NCBI GenBank assembly: GCA_028554645.1 | Contig: JAQOOI010000079.1 | Location: 1,860,001-1,924,000 of the forward strand | Direction of reading: 5' to 3' | Length of the DNA: 64,000 bases | Source: Omphalotus guepiniiformis | Taxonomy: Eukaryota > Basidiomycota > Agaricomycetes > Agaricales > Omphalotaceae | Part shown: positions 46,865-58,276 of the stretch, in pieces | Position numbering within the stretch: position 1 is the stretch's first letter | How the letters are laid out: each line of letters starts with the position of its first letter | The notes under the pieces: model-generated | The model's input: the letters and a program-made list of their open reading frames with translations, nothing else | Told to the model about the DNA's origin: nothing | The model's database searches: none | Translations under genes and position numbers: made by a program

Positions 46865-48318
46865 GAGGTCAAGCTTCTATATCTATTCTAATTTAGACTG
46901 ATGTCAACGCTTTGGACGAGAATGCGAGCTTAATGAGGCTTAATGACTCAAAAGTGTAATGAAAGTCACAGAATCCGGTCGCAAACGATAAGAACTGAGC
47001 TCTTTATTTGAAACTCACGACGATTTACATGGTATTAATTACGTGAAGCCATAAACTGCTATTCTGACCAGAGGCTCAAGCTTCAAGACCTTGAGGTATG
47101 TGATGATAGCTCTCCATTTGAAAGATAAGTCTTGATGTTCTTAAGTATTGATTGAAGCCCAGTCAAGGCGTACATACACTTGAATAGTAATTCGTGGTGA
47201 TAGTGTTTACGTAATGATTCAAAATCTTGTCTGCAACTACTTCGCTCAGCGGGCGAGGCAACGTGTAATTTCGAAAATCTCGGGCTTTGCGTGCATGGAG
47301 TGCTTGTGAGGAGCTGCATTACAGACGGTGGACACACCTTGGGACCTACTGATTAACATGCTTTAACCGAAGCTGCATTTCAAGATTTCAAAGCTTGTCG
47401 TCTCAGTCTTTTGCTAAAACACAAGCAGTCACCAGCGGGATCTTCAATATCAACGTTACTGTTTTCAGAAAAGATTCTATTGCCCGGTTTGCCAGTTACT
47501 CGAAGGTGGGCTGTTTTTCAACATAATGATATTGCGCATTCTGGTATGTTTCCGTAATCATTTTACCCCATCATTATTCTCAATGATCTTAGTTCTGGAC
47601 CTCTGCACGATGCTCGTATAACTTGCCAGTCGGCAGACTCGGATTCACGGATGACTATGGCCAGTTTCTCATCTCGGAATTACAAGACTGAATTCCTGCA
47701 AGCTCCCAAACTCGAAAATTTGAACCTCTCGGTCTCGGAATCGGGCTTACTTCCTCTCCGATGGGTCTCATGTTCAGGATCGCTAAAAGTAATTCGGAAG
47801 CGGGTACGGCTCGGTGTCTAGTCTACCATGGCGTTATGCAAATATATGCAATATCTTCATCCTTGGATCAGGCTCCGCATATAATAGGAAGAGGAAGCAC
47901 AACGTCAAAGCCTAAAGTCTGCTTTATTTGACCTTCAATATCACTTTCTGTGCTGACCCACCGTCATCCTACCACGTAGCGAACACGGTAATACAACCCT
48001 AGCAGCGCCGCGTGTCAAACGCATCGCCTTGAGGGTAATTTCGCCTTAAGACTTCCCCTCCGAGGACTCCAACTGAATGTGGTAGTCAACCTTCCGTTTC
48101 AACTATGGTCATTCGCAAATCGTGAAACCCCGCAATACTCACAACGGATAGCCTTGGCCGTCAAATATTTAGATCCTTTTGCAATGAAGCCCTCATAAAA
48201 CCGGACCACTAGTAGCGACATGCAGTACCCTAACACCGCTGCATCGAACGCCCCTCATCTTTCAACTTTCGGGATCCCCCTTGAACCTTTTTCTTTCAAA
48301 GCCCAAAATTTTGAAAAG
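46865..48318. other. Spacer with a decayed F-box gene start
   Basis: No intact gene. Contains the relic at 47506-47620 (listed separately). The rest holds only short frames. Confidence 0.5.
47506..47620 (+). pseudogene. Relic of the 5' end of an F-box-like gene
   Basis: GGGCTGTTTTTCAACATAAT, then GCGCATTCTGGTATGT and, after about 50 bp, TTAGTTCTGGACCTCTGCAC, reproduces exon 1, donor, acceptor and exon 2 start of the intact copies. The start ATG has become GTG, an insertion carries a stop, and similarity ends soon after exon 2 begins. Confidence 0.75.
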
Positions 48319-48807
48319 ATGCATATGGCCACATCCACTCGTTTCGTCTCCTTGCTCTTCACTGCTCTTATAACTGTCTTCACAATACCCAGCGCGTTCG
48401 CTGGTAGTGGTGAGCATCTCACTAGCCACATAGCTATTTAAACTGATGCAAACTCGGGTGTCTTAGCCACGTTCTACCGACCCGCAGGTCGCACCGGAGC
48501 ATGTGGCGCCACTCTTCAAAACTCTGATTATATCGCTGCTTTCGGCTACGAGGACTACGGAGATGGATCCAATTGCTGGAAACACATAACTGTATCTCGT
48601 TCGTCATTTTCGATATTCTCGATTCACCCAGGTTTTCTGATGGACATGTTTGTGTTTACAGACTATGGAAATACTGTCGACGTTATGATTGCGGATAAAT
48701 GCGAGTCTTGCCAGCCTGGAGACCTTGATTTATCCGAGGCAGCGTTCAAAAAGCTTGCGGATCTCAGCGAGGGGGATATTCAGGTGGATTGGTCCTATAG
48801 TAGTTGA
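48319..48807 (+). CDS. Small secreted double-psi beta-barrel (expansin/RlpA-like) protein
   Basis: Exons 48319-48409, 48467-48598 and 48662-48807 give 122 residues. An N-terminal signal peptide of about 28 residues (FVSLLFTALITVFTIPSAFA) is followed directly by the barrel: ATFYRPAGRTGACGATLQ, DYIAAFGYED, NCWKHITVSHYGNTVDVMIA, DKCESCQPGDLDLSEAAFKK and DIQVDWSY. The GACG, the DxC-x2-C block and the LDLS motif are the family marks. Related fungal proteins are small apoplastic or wall-loosening proteins, some of them effectors or protease inhibitors. The length fits a single domain. The start may be the second Met at 48325. Confidence 0.85.
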
Positions 48808-49087
48808 TGTTCTAGCTTGCGGGTATTGACCGAGCACCTGCTGGGAGGAAGGGAGGAAATCTTTTTCCCACTGTGAATGTTGTTCTTTGGGTTTTTGTAT
48901 CGCTGTGCAGTACTATATCTTGTCACTCTTTTATATTTATCACTGTCTTTACTGATTATATGCTGTACCTAGTGTATTGAACTCATATCTTTTTTCATAA
49001 TCATACTGTACTGCACAAACTGAGCTATCAAAGCGGGTACATTCAAAGCGAGATTTATTGATGTAGTCTGTAGGATATATACCGTTT

Positions 49088-50020
49088 TCAAGATGTGCAA
49101 AAACTGCTAAAATGGATACCCTGCTTGTTGCAATACGCAGCAAGATCGTTCTCCCCATACTCCTTGTCCTTCACGAACAGCACGTCCGGGTGCTTCGCAG
49201 CAGATATGTCTATGAAAAGATGTGGGTGTCTTCCGTCAGGACTCTGGTTGAGAGGATGAAGCTACGAACCTGAAACAAGAGGACAGTCGGACGGGTTTCC
49301 AGCTGGGAGGGTAAGATAGCTTGAGATTTGTCATGTCCATAGCCGCCGTAGGAGGGAGGGAGACGCGTCGTTGGAGTACTCCAGTAGCAGCAAAGTACCT
49401 CGTAGGATGTCTATATTTGATGCCCCAAGTTCCATGAGGATGAAGATCGACCTCGTTTGATATAATCTCGATCTCGTTAGCAGATTCTTCACCAACCAGG
49501 TTAGTTAGAACAGCACGGATAGTGGATGGTGTAATTTTGTTCGTTGAAGTGCGTTGAGCTTGATACCAATTGTAACCGACCTCATGATGACTGGAATATC
49601 GTTGGCTTTGCACCAGGCAAAAAAAATCTTTGAATCCAGAGTCTTAGGTTGATATCTGTAGTAGTAAACGAGAAGACCGCAGTACGCACTCTCTCGCAAG
49701 ACTATCCTCTTGCACTCCTCGAACGAATGTCACTTTGCAAGCATCTCACGAAATGCATATCTACGCGTTCACAAATCAGGGTTTCTTGAGTCGAAAGAAA
49801 CATACCAGATCACATACCTAGATGTAATCTTGTCATTCAAGACATCTCTCTTCTGAAATCCTCTTCCCCCTCCCAAAACCAATCATTTCTTCAACAAACG
49901 ACGCACAAACGAGTATTTCCCAATCGACTCGTTGATCCTCAGTTCACATTGGTAGACGAAAATACCACGATCATTAGAGTCGTACGTAGTTATCGTCTGG
50001 GTACCGTGCCATCCCTGCGT
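49088..50020 (-). pseudogene. Decayed HAD phosphatase, PYP1 (YNL010W)-like
   Basis: On the minus strand a chain of fragments follows the order of the fungal PYP1-type phosphatases: TTYDSNDRG near 49970, SFREML near 49760, LDSKIFFAWCKANDIPVI (about 49590-49640), TIRAVLTNLVGEESANEI and DLHPHGTWGIKYRHP (about 49400-49530), YGHDKSQAIL (about 49330-49360), and DISAAKHPDVLFVKDKEYGE with YCNKQGIHF ending at 49088. The nucleophile motif (DFDGT) and the Gly-Asp-Gly motif before DISAA cannot be read. Frames change several times outside plausible introns. The C-terminal part is well kept, so decay is recent, or the gene uses unusual splicing. Confidence 0.6.
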
Positions 50021-51781
50021 CCAATATCGTGAATTACTCGGCGTGAGATTGAGGAGACACGAAATGACATACCAACTTGAATCAGATGAAACTACGAACT
50101 TCCTGCCCTCGTGAATAGGTGGTCAAGGAAGGGGTACTGTTAGGTGCAACCTCTGTCATGTTGTAGCCTCAGGTGATGGTGATCGTTTGCGTCCCTTAGC
50201 CGATCTTGAATTTGCGTCTCTCACTACGTCTTTTTTGAACTCTTCTTTCGCCTATTCAATTCTCGCTCTTTATCCACGCCTTCGTCGAGGTTATTGGCGA
50301 TTTTTGCAATACAGACATGGCTCTCGCGTGCTCGCTGGACCGTCTAGACCAATTACACACGATGACCAACACAACATGCAAAATCTCTCCGAGGTTGTTC
50401 GAAGGGCAAGTTGTCGCAAGCGGCAAATACCAAAAGATTCATCGACTGTCACGGGAGGACACTCATAGCGAGTTGAGAGAGTTGGAGTATTGGTGAGTAC
50501 TTGAGTGCTTTTTTTCCAAGAAATAAACGCGATGACTTACTCGATAATTTGCTGGGTCCTGGCTAGGTCGATCCTTGCAATCGTGCGGATGATATTTCTT
50601 TTGGGAACACTCTTGACCGACCATTGCATTTGTATGAGGTACATTGGCCAAACGCTCAGTTCACCTATTTTTATGTTTTCTATGCTCATTTTACTCATTT
50701 ATTCAAGGTGCCTCATAGCTACGTTGATCTGACACTCGAGCACGATCCGAGGCCTCGCCACCCTCATCAGCGTCTTCTGCCTTGTCTTCACTGGACATTC
50801 GTCCTACTCTGGGAGCAGTGGCGGGAGTGAGTCGAGCAAGTCACACAAGCTCAAGAACGTGTTCACGGGAGTTACGAAAATCAAACGTATTCACAATGAA
50901 TGCCCTGCACATTCGGAAGAATAGCCGTTCTGCTTCCAGAACGCGAACTTGCGCAGGACGGTTTTCAGTGTCGCTGAGAATCGGCAGGCGATGCAGTTTG
51001 GTCTAAAGGTGAGTACTGCAATTTTATATCTCTTGTATTTTTCGTATTCTTCTTCGAGTATTATCTTCACTCGTCGCGTGTCATTTTCATTTATCTCACT
51101 CTGTATGTGTCCGTGTTGCTCATATGCATTTTCAGGACGTGATCAGGACTCCTTCTGCTACGGCCTCTCACGCCGTCTCTACGTCTCCCGGGTGGGATAT
51201 CGTTTGACCTTATGCGCTGGGATGGGCAACCGGTGAGGGGTTTGTCTGTGTGGGCGGAAACGTGCCAGTGTCAGCTGCATGGAGGCAGGTGTATGCCTCG
51301 TGGTCACATGGTTTCAAAGGGAGCTGCAGTAGCACCTAGTAGCGCTCATTCATTCATTATCTCATGTCTCTGTTCACTACGGCAGTGGCAGATGGTATCA
51401 CTTTCACATATCATGATACAGGTCTGCCTACTGTTCGGCGGCGAGCAACTTACACGACGCTCATGGAGCAGTGAAACATTTCATGAAACGGCAGATACGA
51501 GATGATATCTTATGGATATTTCGGGCTTCTCGTTGTGTTTGTGGGCCATATTACATAGGTACGTGAGCTTGGACCTACTTTGGACACACTTTCAGCTAAT
51601 GATTGATCCGACTCGAGGTTCAACGTTGCAACCGTGTTCAGCTGAAGCGGCTAGCAAATGTGATGACACCAGTCTGTGGCTATACTCATAAGACTATGGC
51701 AAATTCCGAGAGTGTAGTCATAAATAACATCGTTTCCGGCTTTTCTTTTCCAAAATCCCTCCGCCTGGTGATTGATTCAAG
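50021..51781. other. Unassigned stretch left of F-box copy 4
   Basis: A possible exon starts at 50319 (MALACSLDRLDQLHTMTNTT, up to ELRELEYW, with a GT donor at about 50491), but I could not extend it convincingly or recognise it. From about 51480 the sequence matches the F-box upstream regions at 40.9 and 45.2 kb. Confidence 0.35.
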
Positions 51782-53180
51782 ATGGGCTGTTTTTCAACCT
51801 ATTGTGCATTCTGGTATGTGTCTCTTTAATGTCTGGCGTTCAATTTTGTAGACTTCATGAAATAATTTCTAGTTCCGGACCGTTTGAGGACGCATACGAG
51901 GAATGGCACTACTTCGTGACAGATGGCAATCCTTATCCTCCTAAGGACGGACAGTGGCGTGGCAATCCTCCAGGATATCCTGTACCTACGAAGGAGCTGA
52001 GTGAGCTCATTCGCATTACCCCTGAAGATGGAATATTCTGGCTGGACTGGGTATGCATTGCACCCTTGTGGCCGAGTTATACTTCTCCGGCTTGGTGAAA
52101 ATTCCTTGTACTCTCATCTGGTCTTGTTTTGCTGAAAATGCATTCGTTAGCACTACTGATGCATACGGTGGTATATTCATCAACGATGTGGACATGTGGG
52201 AAGAGATTGGTCGGACATGGCGGTTCCACCGCGCATGTCTTTCTTTCTTCTGTCGCTTCACCAATTCCACCCCTCATTCACTCTACGAAAGTTTCAACTC
52301 TGCTCAGTATTGTCGATTTACTGAAGATCCACCTGGGATGGTGTATTGTGTTGAATACTTCGACATGGAACACCGCGCCAAGCAGGATTTCAGGTATGCC
52401 ATACAGAAAGAAACGAACCTGGAGGTTTTCGAAGCAACCGGTTATTCGCGGTGGTACGATCTAGACACGATGGAGGATTGCAATTGGTTACTCGCACGAC
52501 CTATAGTCTTCCCTGTCGTTCCAACCACTCCGAATCTCGCGTACCCTACGAACGATATCGTGACTCCTGAAACACAGACTGCATTCACGCACCCTAAAAC
52601 GGCTGCACAAGAAGTTTTCTGTATACCAGAACTTTTTGATATGATCGTAACTGCTCTTGTTCAACCTCTAGCGCGGAGAACAATCGGCAGGGAGAAAACC
52701 GCATACGGTGCTCCGCCCTCTCTTGTTGTCAACACCCGTGCCGTGTTCCGTTTGCTGTCCATATCCAAGCATGTTCACAAGTACATCATCACCTCGCGAC
52801 AAGACTTATTCCTATCCCTCGCATGGCAGCACTCCTGGATGCTCCCTTGCATTCCAATGGACGGACGTTCATGGACTGCAATCAACCCTTCCATCCCTCT
52901 ATCTGACCTGCGCCCTATCTTTGGCTCTAACACATCGTTCCGCTACCAGCCACCCAGTCGTGATTGGCGGGTTTATCTTTTGACGTTCCTTCGCAAGGAC
53001 ACACCACACGTAAGGAATCGATGGCGGATGTATCGGATGGCGATGCAGTTTGCGATAGGGAAGGGTTGTCGTGGGCAGAAAGATTGGTCTTGGTCTTGTG
53101 GGGATCAGTCTCATGTTCCTATGCCGATTCAGGAAGGAATGGAGGAGGATTGGGAGCTCCCGCCGGATGATGAGGAATGA
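51782..53180 (+). CDS. F-box-like protein, copy 4 (solo)
   Basis: Exons 51782-51813, 51873-52094 and 52151-53180 give 427 residues, with MGCFSTYCAFCSGPFEDAY, PPGYPVPTKELSELIRITP, YGGIFINDVDMWEEIGRTW, F-box-like IPELFDMIVTALVQPLA, LLSISKHVHKYI and the conserved RNRWRMYRMAM end. Unlike copies 1-3, no secreted-family gene stands upstream; the expected place holds unrelated DNA and a decayed phosphatase. The similarity to the 3' flank of the other copies ends about 20 bp after the stop. Confidence 0.8.
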
Positions 53181-54412
53181 GACTCGTTTGTGTAGCCTAT
53201 CGTCACCCTTGTCTCTTCGTTCCTTCGACGAGCAGCAGTGCAGATAATCTGATAGATATCATGCAAGATCTTGGTTACTCCGGGCTTGTCGTGGCTTGTT
53301 GCTGGTGCGATTTTGAGGCTTGGCCCACGATGTGGACACACATCACACCTACATGGGACCCACTATCAATGAGGCTGCAACTCATCTTGATCAGGGAAGA
53401 TCTTGACAGTACACACGCAGCCATTACCCTCTATGCTCTCTCTTGCTCTTCATCCGACTTCTCTTCTTCTGACTCGTCCTCATCGCCCAGTCTTCCTCCT
53501 TTCTCATCACCCCTCGCCGCTTCCTCAGGGATGACTCGTCTGCGCTCCGAGTAATACCTAGTGCCACGAACTACCATCAAACAGTCGAAGAAGTTGGATG
53601 AGGGATGAGAGAGCGGGTTTGTGTTTCTCGGTATGCCATCTACATAGCATATATTCGTTCAGAAACTCATGCTCAAGGTTACACTTACAGACGCACCATT
53701 CAGCACCCTCGGAGCACCTCTACCAAATGACATCACATTCCCAATCCACGACTTAACATTCCCTCCCTACAACCGTTATCATCTACTTCGCCCAGGTTCC
53801 TTTAGCCTTGTCGTCAACAAGTCATTCTCAGCATCGAAAGTTGCTCGACACCCTCACACCACCGACGTTCACATCCACACCTCTCGAAGAACTTTATTAA
53901 AATCCGATGCTACATTGTCTTGCTCTATCGGGCGAAAGGAGTGCTGTCGGACCAATTTTTGGTTGGTGTATCGCGAGGAGAGCGCGTGGAACGATTTTTT
54001 GGAGCACTTGGTGTGAGGATATGCTTCATCGTGTGGCGAGTGATAGCATGGGGTTGAGTTTCAGTTGATGATGTGTTTCGTTGACTCGGCTGGGTGGATA
54101 TATGCTAGATGGTTTATGGTGGTCCTGATATATTTATTGAGTTAGTATATATATTAGCGCTCTAAAATGAACGCGCAATGCCATTGTAGAATAGCCTAGA
54201 ACAGTCTTCCTGATGAACTCAGATACCGGAAGCTGCCGAGAAATTGTTGGGGGGGGTTCTGAACTCGTGTTGAACCATCTCTTTCTTCCTTTCTCTCACT
54301 CACCCTCAGCAACATTCAGCAGTAAGTCCTTTTCCTGCTGCAAATACTGCTATTCTAAGACTATGACTAATGGGATACTTAGAAGAGATTCTACAAGCTT
54401 TCAATTAGTACC
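53181..54412. other. Spacer without an assigned gene
   Basis: The frame at 53669-54016 (MLKVTLTDAPFSTLGAPLPN) is 115 codons long and Ser/Thr/His-rich, but I recognise nothing in it and find no exons to join. CpG content drops sharply to the right of about 54280. Confidence 0.4.
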
Positions 54413-57155
54413 ATGGAAACATTGAACAGTATATCAGGTGGAGCTTGGTGTGTGATATTGTGTTAGTTATTGAGCTATATTTTCATGCCTATATCTAGTG
54501 TGGAAGTGTTTCCCAATGCCTCAAACTTCACTGTCAGCAATAGTCAGATCCTGGCTGCTGGTCATGATCTTTATATCACAGTCAATTGTATGTTCACTAT
54601 CAATCTCATGCAGATATCAGTAAATAACATAACATAATAACCTTCTAGCCACTGATGCAAAATCTGAGATTTTGCAATGGCTTAAAGCTCCAAACCCAGC
54701 TATCAATTTCAGTGCTGCTAGAGATGCCATACAGCCAGGAACTGGTGATTGGCTCTTTGCTGATGCAAGATTTGCCAATTGGAAGCAGAACAAGGGATTG
54801 CTATGGTTGCAGGGAAAAGGTACCTGGTTTTACAACACAGTTTTATGCACCTACTAATCTACCTCAAGCTGGCTCTGGCAAAACATTCTTAAGGTAGGAT
54901 CATGTTCAATAGATGCTCTATATTGAATATACTAATTATTTATGTGTGTAGCACTCATATTATTGATGTGCTTGACAAGGAGTATTCAGCAAATCAGCCT
55001 TCTATGCTTCTGTTTCATTACTTTGATTCACGTGCTGAATTAAAGCAAACCTACCAAGGTTTCCTGCTGTCCTTGATAGCTCAAATAGTTATGTGCACCA
55101 GTGCAGTGCCCTCTGAGCTGGAAAATATGCATAGAAAGGAAAAAGGAAGTGTAATTCAAGACCTTTCTGTTTCAGATCTGGAAACTCTTCTTTCTGATCT
55201 GCTTGGAGCAAGGTCAAATATAGCCTCAGTATACATTGTCCTAGATGCCTTGGATGAATGTAAAGAGGCAGATCAGCTCAAAGTGGTTGCATTCATACAG
55301 AAATTGCTCTATCTGAGTAATATGCATATTCTTATCACCAGTCGTCATCCAACCCCTTGCCAGGAACTGGTAGCTGTCCTTGATCTAAAGGCAGAGAATG
55401 TTGATCCAGTTATTAGCAATTATCTTGATTGTGCAATCAAGGAGCTACCAGTGGTGAAAGGTGATCTAAATCTTACTGCAAAGATTAAAGAGAGCTTGAT
55501 GAATGGGGCAGATGGACAGTAAGTTATTTTGTCAATTTTAACGTAATATTTATTTAACATCATAATCATTCAGATTCCGCTGGATTGATTGCCAACTGAC
55601 TACACTCAGAGAGTGTGGAACAAGGAAAGCAGTAAACAAGAAGTTGAGAAATCTTCCAAACACACTGGAGAAGACTTACATCAATGAGCTCAACAATATT
55701 GACAGTGATCATCAAGATGATGCCAGACTGCTGCTTCAATGGCTGACATTCTCATTTGCACCATTATCTATTAAGCAATGCCAAGAAATACTGGCAGTTG
55801 ACTTAGAAGAATGGGAATTCAACCCAGAGGACCGGGAGGATAAACTTGAACACAGCATTTACAAGATTATTGGCTCTGTGCTTGTCACTGTGTCAGTGAC
55901 ACAAATAGTACAGCTTGCTCACCACTCTGTGAAGGAGTTTTTGAGCTGCAACTACATGGTGAAACCTCCAGTGCTCTTTCAAATAAATGAGCAGGTGGCC
56001 CACCAGACAATTACTAAGACATGCCTTATATATCTTCTGCACTATTGCAAGGAAAGAGAATCATCATTTCAAGATGAAGAGCTGCATCTTGATATCCTTT
56101 CTTTGGCAGAATATGCTGCAGAATATTGGTATGACCATGGGAGATTGCTGAAGGAAATGGATAATGAAACACTAAACCAAAGCATGAGTCTGATGGAGAT
56201 GCCATTATCATGGCACTGGCTAAAAATCAGGCAGCCTGATAGAAAATGGGCAGTGCATGAGCCTTGGTTGCAAAGATCAGAGGTGCAATCAGCAATATAT
56301 TATGCAGCCTGCTGTGAATTACATCATGTTGTTACAGAGCTGCTGGCAGCAGGTGTAGATGTGAATGCTCAGAATGGTGAACATAGGAATGCCCTACAAG
56401 CAGCTATTGCCAATGGATCTGATTCAGTGGTGCACCTTCTGCTAGAAGCAGGTGCAGATGTGAATGCTCAGGGTGGTTATTATGGAAATGTCCTGCAAGA
56501 AGCTGCTGCAAATGGATCTGATTCAGTGGTGCAGCTTTTGCTGACAGCAGGTGCAGATGTGAATGCTCAGGGTGGTGGATATGGAAATGCCTTGCAAGCA
56601 GCTGCTCAAAGAGGATCTTATTCAGTAGTGCAGCTTCTGCTGGCAGCAGGTGCAGATGTGAATGATAAGGGTGGTTTTTATGGAAGTGCTCTGCAAGCTG
56701 CTGCTGCAAATGGATCTAATTCAGTGGTACAGCTTCTGTTAACAGCAGGTGCAGATGTGAATGCTCAAGGTGGTTTTTATGGAAATTCCCTGCAAGCAGC
56801 TGCTGCAAATAGATCTGATTCAGTGGTGCAGCTTCTGTTGGCAGCGGGTGCAGATGTGAATGCTCAGGGTGGTGAATATGGAGATGCCCTGCAAGCAGCT
56901 GCTCAAAGAGGATCTGATACAGTGGTACAGCTCTTGCTAGAAGCAGGTGCAGATGTGAATGTTCAGGGTGGAGAATTTGGAAGTGCTCTGCAAGCTGCTG
57001 CTGCAAATGGATCTGATTCAGTGGTACAGATTCTACTGGCAGCAGGGGCAAATGTGAATGCTCAGGGTGGTCTCTATGGAAATGCCCTGCAAGTAGCTGC
57101 TGAAAATGGATATAATTCACTGATGCAGCTTCTACTAGATGCAGTGCAGATTTGA
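54413..57155 (+). CDS. NACHT-ankyrin (fungal NLR-like) protein
   Basis: Exons 54413-54447, 54499-54587, 54649-54819, 54869-54893 (25 nt), 54952-55518 and 55574-57155 give 822 residues. N-terminus: VEVFPNASNFTVSNSQIL then ITVNSTDAKSEILQWLK. Walker A is GKAGSGKTF, assembled from exons 3 and 4; Walker B is VYIVLDALDEC; ILITSRH (sensor-like) follows. About residues 280-520 form a helical part with LAHHSVKEFL. The C-terminal third has about nine 33-residue ankyrin repeats of the type GNALQAAAANGSDSVVQLLL. This is the STAND layout of fungal non-self recognition and programmed-cell-death receptors: the repeats should bind a ligand and the NTPase acts as switch. The repeats are nearly identical at DNA level. 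The gene sits in CpG-poor DNA unlike its neighbours. Confidence 0.85.
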
Positions 57156-57544
57156 ATCCACCAGCTTCTCTACTGTAAATTGTTTTATTCAGTGATTACT
57201 GTTCTGTTTGTTTGTAAGATGTCAATCACCAAGTATCTCTTGATTATTGTCCTGGTCCCTCAATTGCCTGATGCTAATACATATTCAAAACTTCACACAA
57301 TATTCAGGTTATTTCACATTCTAAGTGAGTCTGAGTCTAACTGAAGTGACAGAAAACTGCCAGATCCCCATTGTGACCCTTAAGCTTTTTTCTCATTCAG
57401 TAGCAAGTATGTAGACAAGTTCACCCCATCCATTTTGAGGCATACAACATATTGAACTACCAAGTGCTCATGCTAACCTCTCCAGTAGGCCAATAAGCAT
57501 GCTAATCTCATTTTAGGGAGCCTAGGATGAACCTAATTATCATG
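57156..57544. other. 3' flank of the NACHT gene, CpG-poor
   Basis: No gene. AT-rich, with almost no CpG until the F-box relic begins. Confidence 0.5.
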
Positions 57545-57845
57545 GACTGAAATCAACCAGAAATCAACCCTTCCATTCCTCTACCAGACTACCTTCAGCT
57601 CTAACATTTCGCTACCAGGTACCCAGTCGCGGTTGGCGGGGTCTATCTTCTGAGGTTCCTACACAAGGACATCCTGCACGTGCAATAGGGAAGTACTAGT
57701 AGTGTCCTGTGCGGGAAGACTTTGAGGAGTGGGAGTGGCTTTGCAGAGATCTGTCTCAGGAAGGGATAGAGAAGGAGGATTGGGAGCTTCTGCCGGATGA
57801 TGAGGAATGAGAAGAGTCATTTGCACAGCCAGCCTATTCCGTATT
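57545..57845 (+). pseudogene. Relic of the 3' end of an F-box-like gene
   Basis: ATGGACTGAAATCAACC, then CAACCCTTCCATTCCTCTA, TACCCAGTCGCGGTTGGCGG and finally GGATTGGGAGCTTCTGCCGG with GATGATGAGGAATGAGA match exon 3 and the stop of the intact copies. Deletions and frame breaks separate the blocks. Similarity continues into the 3' flank (AGCCTATTCCGTATTACAC). Confidence 0.8.
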
Positions 57846-57953
57846 ACACTTGATGTCAACGATTCGAGAATGCTTTGTGTTGAAACGGTCACAGTGGACT
57901 ACCGGGGACAGGTTAGCTACAAGACGGTAAGTACATACTCACCGATAGCTAAT

Positions 57954-58219
57954 TGTTTCTTGGATAGACAAGCAGTAGAGGTCGAACTTGAGTAAGTATT
58001 CAACTTGTCGTCCTTGCTGGACGACCTACTACTTTTATATGTAAAATACATGGTCCGTGCTCATGTATGTAAAGTAGCGTATGATTAAGAAGTACTAGTA
58101 TCTATAATACTGTCCAATAGCTATAATTCCTCTTGGGAATTTAGCGTAATCATACTTGCATAGTAATGCGATGTCGGACTACTGTACGTGTACGTCTACA
58201 CTAAGCAGATATTCCAACA
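57954..58219 (-). repeat. 3' LTR of the copia element (left border approximate)
   Basis: Read on the minus strand, a purine tract (GCAAGGGGGAG) is followed at once by TGTTGGAATAT, the usual start of Ty1/copia LTRs. That fixes the inner border at 58219. The outer border is set at a CA near 57954 and is a guess, because the 5' LTR is missing for comparison. Confidence 0.6.
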
Positions 58220-58276
58220 CTCCCCCTTGCTAAGAACATGTACATAATGTTTCGAAAGCATAATCATAAAGCATAG

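Noticed and set aside
53669..54016. 115-codon plus-strand frame as a gene
   Set aside because: No recognisable family, no supporting exons and a composition typical of chance frames; kept only as a note in the spacer entry.
56404..57120. Minus-strand His/Leu/Gln-rich frames opposite the ankyrin repeats
   Set aside because: They are mirror frames of the near-identical ankyrin repeats. The plus strand has the domain logic and the splice sites.
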